Notes under the pieces: generated by a model
The model's database searches: none
Told to the model about the DNA's origin: nothing
The model's input: only the letters and a program-made list of their open reading frames with translations
Shown: positions 18,527-26,696 of the stretch, in pieces
Layout of the letters: every line of letters starts with the position of its first letter
Position numbering within the stretch: position 1 is the first letter of the stretch
From: Achromobacter xylosoxidans
Lineage (GTDB): Bacteria; Pseudomonadota; Gammaproteobacteria; Burkholderiales; Burkholderiaceae_B
Direction: 5' to 3'
Length of the DNA: 64,000 nt
Assembly (NCBI RefSeq): GCF_001457475.1
Contig: NZ_LN831029.1
Coordinates: 4,278,001-4,342,000 of the forward strand
Position numbers and translations under genes: made by a program

Positions 18527-21500
18527 TGCTCGCCTACGCCACGGATCTCGGGCCGGTACATGTCTTCGGCCACGGTCGACGGCACCGCGTAGCGGCCCGG
18601 CGTCACGACCCGCACCAGGTAGAACACGTCCACCTTGCCGCGACCCAGCGAAACCGCCGCAACATAACGATCATCGCGGAATTCGCGGTGCTTGATGTTG
18701 GGGTCGGCCATTGCGTCGGCCACGCGGCGCCCGCCGATGCTCCAGTCCTGCATTTCGGGGCTTTGCGACAGGTTCAGGTTCTCGACCTCGAAGCCGGCGG
18801 GCACGCGGTCCACCAGCAGGCCATCCGGGATGTTCTGGTTGGCGCTGGCCTGGACCCACACCACCAGCATGTCGCCGGTCTGCAGCGTGCCGCCATCCCA
18901 CGGCTTGCCGTCCGGACGGTACCAGCCGCGCTTGAGCTGGATCACGTCGTTGCGCGGCGCGGGCACCGTGGTCGGGCTGCCCTGGATGTCGTACTCGATG
19001 AAGAGCGACTGGCTGCCGGTGTTGAGCAACTGCGTGCCGGCCAGCTCGGCCGCGCTCAGCGACACGGTGCGGTCGGACCTGCCGCCTTCCAGCTCCTTAC
19101 GCACGCCGTTGACGGTCAGCGCGGCCTGCCACGGGGTCGACTTGTCGCCGCCGGCGGCGCGCGCGGCCAGCAGCAGGGCCATCTGTTCCTGCGTCGACAG
19201 GTACGAACGGTTGCCCATGCGCGCGGCCAGTTGCGTCATCAGGTTCTCGACGCGGTCATGGCGCAGCTCGTACTGGTTGGCCAGCGCGTACGCCAGCGCG
19301 TAGTCGCGCACGGCGCTGCCGTAGTCGCCGAGCCAGTCGTCGTAGTAGCTGTTGGCGCGGCGGGTGATGCCGTATTCGCGCGTCATGGCCAGGTCGAGCG
19401 CGCTCTTCATGCGCCCTTCGTCGCCCATCAGCTTGAACGCGGCGGCCAGCTGGATCAGGGGCAGCGGCGAACGCGCGCGGTCCTGGTAGTTGTCGAACAG
19501 CTGGCGAACCGTCGACAGCGGCGCCTTCTTGTCACGCGCCAGCGCCAGGGCGGCCGTGGCCAGGCCGGCGAAGCGGCGATGGTCTTCGCGCAGCACGCTC
19601 AGCCCGCTGCTGTCCAGGCGGCCCGACTCGAAGTCGCGCTTCAGGTTGGCCGACCAGGTGCCGAACGAACCGCTGCTCTGCTGCACCTGCTCCAGCAGCC
19701 ACTGGCGCGAACGGTCCAGCGAGGCCTCGGGGATGGTGAAGCCCTTGTCGCGCGCATCCTGCAGGAAGCCCACGGCGTAGGCCGTCAGCCACACGTCGCG
19801 CGCCGAAGAACTGCTCCACAGATTGTAGGAGCCGACGGCGTTGCGCATGCCGGACAGGCGGCCGATGGCGCCAGCCACCTTGGCTTCGCGCTCGGCCTGG
19901 GTGCGCGGCTTGAGGCCGAACTGCTTGGCCGCTTCTTCGTCGATCAGCACCCACGGCAGGGTCGCGCTGATGGTCTGCTCGGTGCAACCATAGGGGTAGT
20001 TGAGCAGGCCTTCGACCACGCGGTTGACGTTGATCGGCGGACGGTTCGAGACCGTCATGCTGACCGTGGTGGAGTCCGGATAGTAGGACGCCACCCACGA
20101 CGCCTGCGGCGTGTTCGACTCGCCCGGGTTCAGGCGCAGGCGGCGCACCTGGCGCTCGGCCGCGTAGGCCGGCTGCACCTGCAGCACTGATTCGCGCACG
20201 ATGTGGATCGGCTTGGCGCCGCCCTGCCCGTCCACGGTCAGGCGCATCAGGCCCAGGCCATACGAGCCGGTGGTGCTGGCGGTGAAGCGCAGCGTGGTGC
20301 GTTGCTTGTCCTTGAGCGTCACGGTGCGGGTGCCGTCGACGATGCCGACCGGATCCAGCGCTTCCAGCTTGACCGTCACCTTCTGGTCGGAGCCGCTCAG
20401 GTTGGTCACGTCCAGCGCGATGGCGGCCTGGTCGCCCGGGGTGATGAAGCGCGGCGTGTTCAGCTCGGCCACGATCGGCGCCGCCACCACCATTTCGGCG
20501 TCGGTGCTGCCGTAGTTGTCGGCGGTGAACGCGACGGCCATCAGGCGCAGCGTGCCGTTGAAGTCGGGCAGGTCCAGCGGGATGTCGGCCTCGCCCTTGT
20601 CGTTGAGCTTGACCGGACCCGAGAACAGGTCGACCAGCTTGACCTTCTTGGGCAGGCTCTTGCTGTCGCCGCGCATGGCGGCGTCGCCGCCCCACTTCAG
20701 CTTGCCCTTGGTGCCGTCCATCTTCTCGATCAGCTTGCCGTACATGTCCAGCAGTTCGGGCGCGTAGCGGTGCTTGCCGAAGAAGAAGTCCAGCGGATCG
20801 GGCGTGCGGTACTGGTTGATGTTGAGGATGCCGACGTCGACCGCCGACAGCGTCACCATGGCCTGCTTGCCCTGCGCGCCATCGACCTTCACGCGGACCG
20901 TGGTCTTGGTCTCGGGTTCGGTCTTGGCGGCGGCGCTCAGCTTGACGTCGAGCTTGCGGTCGGCGCTGGCGATCGGCAGGAACGTCAGGCCCAGCGCGCG
21001 CGCCGGCGTCACGCGGTCGCCTTCGCTGCCGGGGCGGAACACCGCCGCGGCCACGTACAGGTCATGGCGCTTCCAGCTCTTGTCGATCGGGATTTCCACT
21101 TGCGTGCCGGTCGCCTTCACGGCCACCCAGGTCGACCACAGCATGCGGTCGCCTTCGACGGTGATCAGGGCCTGGCCGTCGTGCGGCGGCGTCAGGGTCA
21201 GCTTGACGCTGTCGCCCGGCTTGGCGGGCACGCCTTCCAGCTTCATCTGGACGCGATCGGGGCGGTTGCCCATGGCGTCGGCGTCCTGGGCGTCCCAGCC
21301 CGCGTAGAAGCGGTAGCGCAGGGTTTCGCCGGTCTCGGGATCGGCGATTTCCAGGCGGTAGCGGCCCCACTTGACCGGCACCGTGAACTGGCTGCGGTCC
21401 TTCAGCGCGATCTCGCGCGAGTCCAGCAGTTCCTCGGTTTCGGTGTAGCCGCTGTTCCAGCCGCGCTGGTCGTCGAAGCGCCAGTAGTACTGGCGTTCCT

Positions 21501-23703
21501 CGCGGTACAGGCGCATCTGGGCCTGCGCCAGCGGCGCGATCTTGCCCTGCGCGTCCACGCGCAGCACTTCGAAGGCGGCCGGGGCGCCTTCGCGCGCGAC
21601 ATCGCTGTCGAACTGCGGACGCACGGCAATCAGCTTGTCGGCGGGCCAGACGCTGCGCTCGATCGAGCGCACCACCGGGCGGCCGCCCGATTCCAGCAGG
21701 CTGGCCGAAACCCGCACTTTCATCGGCGAATGGGTGCCTTCGGTGCGCGGTTCGACCTCCAGTTGCGCGGCGCCGGTCGAATCCAGCGCCGCTTCCGGCA
21801 GTTCCTCGAAATGGCGGCGGGAATCATCGTCCACGTCGCCGAAAATGAAGCCGGGCCATTGCTGCGGCAACGCGTAGCGGTCGCGCTTGACCTGGAAGCT
21901 GGACAGCAGGCGGTTGCCGGCGGCCGGCGCGCCATACAGATAGTCGCCCTGCACGTCGACGGTCAGGGTGTCGTCCGGCGACAACACGTCCTGGTCGGAG
22001 GTCAGCGCCATCTTCATGCGTTCGGGCAGGAATTCCTCGACCTGGAACTTCCAAGAGGCATCCGGCGCGCGCGAAGCGGGATCAACGCGCAATTCCAGCA
22101 TCCAGGCGCCGGTCTGGGCGTCCGGCGGCAGATCGATGGCGCGTTCGACGTAGCCCTGCAGGTCCTTGGCGGGCTGCCACAGATTGGTCGAGACCACGCG
22201 GCCGTCGGGGCGCTTGAGGGTCGCTGTCAGCGGCGACGGCGGCATCACGCGGCCGTCGAGGTCGCGCGGCAGCACCGACACGTGGAAGGTTTCACCGGGG
22301 CGATAGAGGTTGCGGCCGGCGTAGACGAACAGGTTGTTGGGGCGGGAAATGTGGCCGCCGGTATCGAATTCGGACAGGTCCAGCGCCGGTTCGGCCAGCG
22401 CCAGCACGGTCATTTCCTTGTCGCGCGAGGCGCGGATGACGCGGGCGTTGGTGAAGCTGCCGTCAAAGCGCACGTGGCCCTGGCCGTCGGCCTGGGCCTT
22501 GGCCAGCACCTTGCCGGCGCCGTCCACCAGTTCGAACAGCGCGCCGGAGATCGCCTGGCCGCTCTTGAGCGACACCGAGTAGGCCTCGATGCGATCGCTG
22601 TAGCGGCGCGCGTGCAGGCCGATGTCGCTGACATAAAAATAGGTGACCTGGTACTCATAGCGGAAACGGCCGGGCTGGCTCATCACCGCGACGTAGATGC
22701 CGGGTTCCTGCAATTCCTTGATGCCTTCGACCGGCAGGAAGGTGACGTGGCGGCGGTTCGGCTTGTCGTCCGTCAGGAAGCGGCCCTGGTAGACGCTGGT
22801 GGTCAGCGTGTTCAGGCGGTCCAGGTCCCAGTTGCTGACCGAGCCCTTCAGGCTGCGGTTGCCGGCATAGCGCCAATCGTCTTCGTCGTAGCCGCCGGAT
22901 TCCTCTTCATCCGACGAGGCCGTGCTGCGGCCGATGCCCAGCACCGACTCGAACAGTTCCGGCACGCGCTCGGGCGCGACGCGCAGGAATTGCACGTCGA
23001 CTTCGGGCATGTTGACGGTCGCCACCGGCAGGCCGCCGTTCTGGCCGGCCGGCAGCACCACGCCGCGGCTGGCGAAATAGAACGAAGGCGGCATGGCGTC
23101 GGTCACCACGTCGCAGTGCGAGCCCGTGGCCAGCGCAACCTTGTCGCCCTGGCCCGGCAGGCCCGCGCGCACCGAAACCGAATACGAGCGTTGCGGCTGG
23201 ACGTAGGGGAAATACACCATGCGCGGATTGGAGCCGACCACCCAGTTGCCCTGGACGATCTTGCCCTTGGGCGCGGCGTCGCCCGGCTGGACGGAGCTCG
23301 GCTGCTGGCCGTTGGCGCTGCGCTCGGTGTCCTGGTCGGGTTTGCCCGAGGCGGCGCCCGTGTCGGTGACCTGCAGGAACTTGCTCAGGTCGGCCTTGGC
23401 CTCGACCGACTGCGTGAAGGTGACCGCCAGCGCCAGCGAATCGTTGTACTGGCGCGGCTGGCAATTGAGCACCGCGAAGGCGTCGGCAGTGCCAACCGTG
23501 GCCGTGGCCGGCAGGGCCTCGGGCTTGGCGGCGCCGCCCGTCGCGGCGGGCGCGGCCGTGGTCGCCGCCGGCGTAGCCGTCTGCGGCGTTGCGGGCGCGG
23601 ACGGTTGGCCGCCCTTGCCCATCCACCATCCCACGCCGATGGCGCCGGCCACCACGATCGCGCCGGCTACCGCCAGCCAGGTCTTGCTGTTCTTTCCACT
23701 CAC
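18478..23703 (-). CDS. Bacterial alpha-2-macroglobulin (YfhM-like), thioester type
   Basis: A 1741-residue periplasmic protease trap. The thioester motif is intact in YPYGCTEQT (Cys1240, Gln1243). The N-terminal half contains the macroglobulin (MG) domains, for example FVYAGRNLYRPGETFHVSVL. After the thioester comes a helical thioester domain ending in a receptor-like beta domain. The N-terminus is a single hydrophobic helix (about 8-29, TWLAVAGAIVVAGAIGVGWW) with no lipobox cysteine, so it is likely held in the inner membrane by a signal anchor rather than as a lipoprotein like E. coli YfhM. A Pro/Ala/Thr linker follows (about 33-65). The start is a GTG (23701-23703) with GGGGAGG upstream. 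It overlaps or abuts pbpC. Confidence 0.94.
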   Translation of the reverse strand: MSGKNSKTWLAVAGAIVVAGAIGVGWWMGKGGQPSAPATPQTATPAATTAAPAATGGAAKPEALPATATVGTADAFAVLNCQPRQYNDSLALAVTFTQSVEAKADLSKFLQVTDTGAASGKPDQDTERSANGQQPSSVQPGDAAPKGKIVQGNWVVGSNPRMVYFPYVQPQRSYSVSVRAGLPGQGDKVALATGSHCDVVTDAMPPSFYFASRGVVLPAGQNGGLPVATVNMPEVDVQFLRVAPERVPELFESVLGIGRSTASSDEEESGGYDEDDWRYAGNRSLKGSVSNWDLDRLNTLTTSVYQGRFLTDDKPNRRHVTFLPVEGIKELQEPGIYVAVMSQPGRFRYEYQVTYFYVSDIGLHARRYSDRIEAYSVSLKSGQAISGALFELVDGAGKVLAKAQADGQGHVRFDGSFTNARVIRASRDKEMTVLALAEPALDLSEFDTGGHISRPNNLFVYAGRNLYRPGETFHVSVLPRDLDGRVMPPSPLTATLKRPDGRVVSTNLWQPAKDLQGYVERAIDLPPDAQTGAWMLELRVDPASRAPDASWKFQVEEFLPERMKMALTSDQDVLSPDDTLTVDVQGDYLYGAPAAGNRLLSSFQVKRDRYALPQQWPGFIFGDVDDDSRRHFEELPEAALDSTGAAQLEVEPRTEGTHSPMKVRVSASLLESGGRPVVRSIERSVWPADKLIAVRPQFDSDVAREGAPAAFEVLRVDAQGKIAPLAQAQMRLYREERQYYWRFDDQRGWNSGYTETEELLDSREIALKDRSQFTVPVKWGRYRLEIADPETGETLRYRFYAGWDAQDADAMGNRPDRVQMKLEGVPAKPGDSVKLTLTPPHDGQALITVEGDRMLWSTWVAVKATGTQVEIPIDKSWKRHDLYVAAAVFRPGSEGDRVTPARALGLTFLPIASADRKLDVKLSAAAKTEPETKTTVRVKVDGAQGKQAMVTLSAVDVGILNINQYRTPDPLDFFFGKHRYAPELLDMYGKLIEKMDGTKGKLKWGGDAAMRGDSKSLPKKVKLVDLFSGPVKLNDKGEADIPLDLPDFNGTLRLMAVAFTADNYGSTDAEMVVAAPIVAELNTPRFITPGDQAAIALDVTNLSGSDQKVTVKLEALDPVGIVDGTRTVTLKDKQRTTLRFTASTTGSYGLGLMRLTVDGQGGAKPIHIVRESVLQVQPAYAAERQVRRLRLNPGESNTPQASWVASYYPDSTTVSMTVSNRPPINVNRVVEGLLNYPYGCTEQTISATLPWVLIDEEAAKQFGLKPRTQAEREAKVAGAIGRLSGMRNAVGSYNLWSSSSARDVWLTAYAVGFLQDARDKGFTIPEASLDRSRQWLLEQVQQSSGSFGTWSANLKRDFESGRLDSSGLSVLREDHRRFAGLATAALALARDKKAPLSTVRQLFDNYQDRARSPLPLIQLAAAFKLMGDEGRMKSALDLAMTREYGITRRANSYYDDWLGDYGSAVRDYALAYALANQYELRHDRVENLMTQLAARMGNRSYLSTQEQMALLLAARAAGGDKSTPWQAALTVNGVRKELEGGRSDRTVSLSAAELAGTQLLNTGSQSLFIEYDIQGSPTTVPAPRNDVIQLKRGWYRPDGKPWDGGTLQTGDMLVVWVQASANQNIPDGLLVDRVPAGFEVENLNLSQSPEMQDWSIGGRRVADAMADPNIKHREFRDDRYVAAVSLGRGKVDVFYLVRVVTPGRYAVPSTVAEDMYRPEIRGVGEQWSTVEIRDRSAKQRP

Positions 23704-23853
23704 GGCAAACCTCCCCGCCTACTCGAATGCAATGCTCCTTTGCGGCGGAGCTGCCGACCTGATAATGCCGCGCGCTTCTCGGTGCGCGGTTCCTGCTTTT
23801 GCAACCCTGTACAGCAGAACGCCGCCAGTCGTGGCGGCGCTGTTCCTGCGAGT

Positions 23854-24168
23854 TCAGACCGGTTCCATCACGCACTGCAAGGGATGCTGGCGGGCCCGCG
23901 CATACTGCGCCACCTGGGCGATCCGGGTGGCGGCGAGGTCGCGCGGATAGACGCCGCAAACGCCGCGGCCTTCGTGATGCACCTGCAACATGATGCGCGT
24001 GGCCTCTTCATGATTCTTATTGAAGAACTTCTGCAGCACCTTCACGACGAACTCCATCGGGGTGTAGTCGTCATTGAGCAACAGGACCTGGTACATCGGA
24101 GGCGGCGCGGCGCGGGCCGGTGCCTTTTCGACGGCCAAATCGTGCTGGGTATCCAAGGTAGAACTCAT
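23854..24168 (-). CDS. clpS: ClpS, N-end-rule adaptor of ClpA
   Basis: A 104-residue cytosolic adaptor that delivers substrates with N-terminal Leu/Phe/Tyr/Trp to ClpAP. A flexible N-terminal tail (about 1-24) precedes the fold. The substrate pocket residues are present in [16 protein letters not shown] (about 29-44) and in the histidines of MLQVHHEG (about 60-67). It is the first gene of the run clpS, alpha-2-macroglobulin, pbpC, clpA. The 150-base gap after it contains no clear T-tailed terminator, so some read-through is possible. The upstream region contains TACGCA/TGCGTA arms (24213-24218, 24235-24240) near its likely promoter. Confidence 0.94.
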   Translation of the reverse strand: MSSTLDTQHDLAVEKAPARAAPPPMYQVLLLNDDYTPMEFVVKVLQKFFNKNHEEATRIMLQVHHEGRGVCGVYPRDLAATRIAQVAQYARARQHPLQCVMEPV

Positions 24169-24250
24169 AGGGCGGCTATTCTATTTAATCAGGGGACGGC
24201 TTGCATGTAACTTACGCAAAATTACACGTAGAAATGCGTAGTTTCCATAC

Positions 24251-24280
24251 TTGACTCCGCAAAGAAAAGCGGCGCATTAT
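24251..24280 (+). promoter_or_regulatory. Candidate cold-shock gene promoter
   Basis: A -35-like TTGACT (24251-24256), 18-base spacer and -10-like CATTAT (24275-24280). It would give a 5' leader of about 108 bases before the cold-shock ATG. Long leaders are usual in cspA-type genes, where they control translation by temperature. Confidence 0.45.
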
Positions 24281-24394
24281 CCACGCATTCTGGGGTTTTC
24301 AACTCATCGAAAATCTGCCAGGAAGCCGGAGGGGGGACAGGGGTCTAGGCCGCGATGCCCTTCTGTCAACATACGATTCAATGAGGCAGTCCGC

Positions 24395-24640
24395 ATGTCT
24401 GATACGACCGCAACCGCCGTCCAAGGGGACAATCCCAAATCGACGGGTACCGTCAAATGGTTCAACGATGCAAAGGGGTTCGGCTTCATTACGCCCGACG
24501 ACGGCGGTGAAGATCTGTTCGCCCACTTCTCGTCCATCCAGATGAATGGTTTTAAAACCCTGAAAGAAGGCCAGAAAGTGGCTTTCGAGATAATCCAGGG
24601 GCCCAAAGGCAAACAGGCGCTCAATATCACCGCTGCCTGA
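24395..24640 (+). CDS. Cold-shock protein, CspA family
   Basis: An 81-residue single-domain nucleic-acid chaperone. The cold-shock fold covers about 15-80, with RNP1 as KGFGFI and RNP2 as DLFAHF, and the opening [14 protein letters not shown]. It has a 15-residue N-terminal extension ([13 protein letters not shown]...) compared with the usual 66-70 residue CspA. The ATG at 24395 has GAGG eight bases upstream; the open frame continues 48 codons further back but has no cold-shock homology there. Regulation by its leader is likely but not shown. Confidence 0.92.
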   Translation: MSDTTATAVQGDNPKSTGTVKWFNDAKGFGFITPDDGGEDLFAHFSSIQMNGFKTLKEGQKVAFEIIQGPKGKQALNITAA

Positions 24641-24680
24641 GTTACCCTTTACAGCGCAACGGTAAGGTTGCGCCATTATC

Positions 24681-24720
24681 AGGCGGGGCTTTCGGGCCCC
24701 GCCTTGTTATTTTCTTATTA
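24681..24720 (+). terminator. Intrinsic terminator after the cold-shock gene
   Basis: A 9-bp stem AGGCGGGGC / GCCCCGCCT (24681-24689, 24696-24704) is followed by a T-rich tail (TTGTTATTTTCTTATT). Confidence 0.9.
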
Positions 24721-24732
24721 CTGCGTCGGGTT

Positions 24733-25251
24733 ATGCTGAAGAATGCTGCTTTGTTTCATGTCGGTCGTACGTTGTTCAAGACGGCGTTCATTAAAGCGGC
24801 ATCGCGCAGGACGGCAACGGCACTGCTGAGCGCCGCCGCGCTGGCCCTGCCGCTGGCGGCCGGCGCGCAGGTCCCGTCGGGTCCGCAGGCGCCGCTGCCC
24901 ACCACGCAACTGGCGGCCGGTATCCATATTATCCGCGCAGAAGTCGCCAACACGGAAGCCACCCGCCGCGATGGCCTCATGTTCCGCAAGGAACTGCCCG
25001 GCAACGACGGCATGCTGTTCGTGTTCGAACAGCCCGACGTGCAGTGCTTCTGGATGCGCAATACCCTGCTGCCCCTGTCGATCGCTTTTATCGCCGACGA
25101 CGGCACGATCGTCAACATCGAAGACATGGCCCCGCAGACCGACGACGCCCATTGTTCCAAGAAACCGGTGCGCTACGCGCTGGAAATGGCGCAGGGCTGG
25201 TACGAGGCGCACGGCATCAAGTCTGGCCGCAAGATCGACGGCCTGCCCTGA
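24733..25251 (+). CDS. Exported DUF192 family protein
   Basis: A 172-residue protein with a long positively charged N-region and a hydrophobic core (TALLSAAALALPLAAGAQ) giving likely signal-peptide cleavage near residue 45. The rest is one DUF192 domain: GLMFRKEL, GMLFVFEQP and FWMRNTLLPLSIAFI are typical conserved blocks. The biochemical role of the family is not established. The ATG lies only 13 bases past the terminator tail, with no clear ribosome site, so a later start or read-through from the cold-shock gene is possible. Confidence 0.85.
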   Translation: MLKNAALFHVGRTLFKTAFIKAASRRTATALLSAAALALPLAAGAQVPSGPQAPLPTTQLAAGIHIIRAEVANTEATRRDGLMFRKELPGNDGMLFVFEQPDVQCFWMRNTLLPLSIAFIADDGTIVNIEDMAPQTDDAHCSKKPVRYALEMAQGWYEAHGIKSGRKIDGLP

Positions 25252-25265
25252 GACGGCCGCCGCGA

Positions 25266-25309
25266 GACATGCAAAAAAGGGAGCCCGCGGGCTCCCTTTT
25301 TTGCATGTC
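25266..25309. terminator. 44-bp perfect palindrome, bidirectional terminator
   Basis: Bases 25266-25309 equal their own reverse complement. The GC core GGGAGCCCGCGGGCTCCC (25279-25296) is bordered by A6 and T6. It separates the convergent DUF192 and thiolase genes. Confidence 0.93.
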
Positions 25310-25370
25310 CGCCCGGCGCGCCGGGCGGCTTGCGCCGGCGGACGCGGCCCGGGCGGAGGCCGCCGCAAAA

Positions 25371-26576
25371 TCAGACGCGTTCGATGATCAGGGCAATGCC
25401 CTGGCCCACGCCGATGCACATGGTGCAAAGCGCATAGCGGCCGCCGGTGCGATGCAACTGGTTGATCGCGGTGGTGGCCAGGCGCGCGCCGCTGGCGCCC
25501 AGCGGATGGCCCAGGGCGATGGCGCCGCCATTGGGATTGACGCGCGGATCGTTGTCGGCGATGCCCAGCTGGCGCAGCACGGCCAGGCCCTGGGCGGCGA
25601 ACGCCTCGTTCAGTTCGATCACGTCCATCTGGTCCAGCGTCAGGCCGGTCTGGGCCAGCACCTTGCGGGTGGCAGGCGCCGGACCGATGCCCATGATGCG
25701 CGGCGCGACGCCGGCGGTGGCCATGCCGACGACGCGGGCGCGCGGGGTCAGGCCGTGGCGGGCAGCGCCCTTTTCGTCGGCCAGCAGCAGCGCGGCGGCG
25801 CCGTCGTTGACACCCGAGGCGTTGCCGGCCGTGACCGTGCCGCCCTCGCGCACCACACCCTTGAGCTTGGCCAGCGCCTCGATGCTGGTCTCGCGCGGGT
25901 GTTCATCCTTGGCGACGATGATCGGATCGCCCTTCTTCTGGGCGATCGAGACCGGCACGATTTCGGCGTCGAAGAAGCCTTCCTGCTGGGCGCGGGCCGT
26001 CTTCTGCTGGCTGGCCAGCGCGAACAGGTCCTGGTCTTCGCGGTTGATCTTGAAATCGTCGGCGACGTTCTCGGCGGTTTCCGGCATGGAATCGACGCCG
26101 TACTGGGCCTTCATCAGCTTGTTGATGAAGCGCCAGCCGATGGTGGTGTCGTAGATGGCGGCGTTGCGCGAGAAGGCGCTGTCGGCCTTGCCCATGACGA
26201 ACGGCGCGCGGCTCATGCTTTCGACGCCGCCAGCCAGCATCAGGCCGGCTTCGCCGGCGCGGATGGCGCGCGCGGCGCTGCCGATGGCGTCCAGGCCCGA
26301 ACCGCACAGGCGGTTGACGGTGGCGCCGGGCACTTCGACCGGCAGGCCGGCCAGCAGCGTGGCCATGCGAGCGACGTTGCGGTTGTCTTCGCCGGCCTGG
26401 TTGGCGCAGCCCATGATGGCATCGTCGAGCTCTTCCCAGCGCACGCCGGGGTTGCGCGCCACCAGCGCCTTGATGGCGACGGCCGCGAGGTCGTCGGGGC
26501 GCACGGAAGCCAGCGCGCCGCCATAGCGGCCGAAGGGGGTGCGGATCGCGTCACAGATAAAGGCATGCACGGTCAT
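25371..26576 (-). CDS. pcaF: Acetyl-CoA acyltransferase, probable 3-oxoadipyl-CoA thiolase
   Basis: A 401-residue thiolase. The nucleophilic cysteine is in NRLCGSGLDA (Cys91). The second active-site pair is in GHPLGASG and CTMCIGVGQG. The stretches YGVDSMPETAENVA and YALCTMCIGVGQG resemble 3-oxoadipyl-CoA thiolases (PcaF/PaaJ), which cleave 3-oxoadipyl-CoA to succinyl-CoA and acetyl-CoA at the end of the beta-ketoadipate or phenylacetate routes. No other pca gene is nearby, so a role as a general degradative thiolase remains possible. ATG start at 26574-26576. Confidence 0.85.
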   Translation of the reverse strand: MTVHAFICDAIRTPFGRYGGALASVRPDDLAAVAIKALVARNPGVRWEELDDAIMGCANQAGEDNRNVARMATLLAGLPVEVPGATVNRLCGSGLDAIGSAARAIRAGEAGLMLAGGVESMSRAPFVMGKADSAFSRNAAIYDTTIGWRFINKLMKAQYGVDSMPETAENVADDFKINREDQDLFALASQQKTARAQQEGFFDAEIVPVSIAQKKGDPIIVAKDEHPRETSIEALAKLKGVVREGGTVTAGNASGVNDGAAALLLADEKGAARHGLTPRARVVGMATAGVAPRIMGIGPAPATRKVLAQTGLTLDQMDVIELNEAFAAQGLAVLRQLGIADNDPRVNPNGGAIALGHPLGASGARLATTAINQLHRTGGRYALCTMCIGVGQGIALIIERV

Positions 26577-26696
26577 GGGATGCTCGGATTGAAGTGGAAA
26601 AATGGAATGCGGTCGATCTTAACGCAGCGGTTTTCGCGCCAAGTTGGTGCATTCCCCGGATGTCCGCTGCACGGACGGTGTCCAGCAGCTGTTCAC

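Noticed and set aside
20203..24210. 1335-codon open frame on the plus strand across the alpha-2-macroglobulin gene and clpS
   Set aside because: A shadow of two well-supported minus-strand genes, with composition typical of antisense frames at high GC.
24276..24285. DnaA-like TTATCCACG before the cold-shock gene
   Set aside because: A single near-match with one mismatch; it overlaps the candidate -10 and is likely chance.
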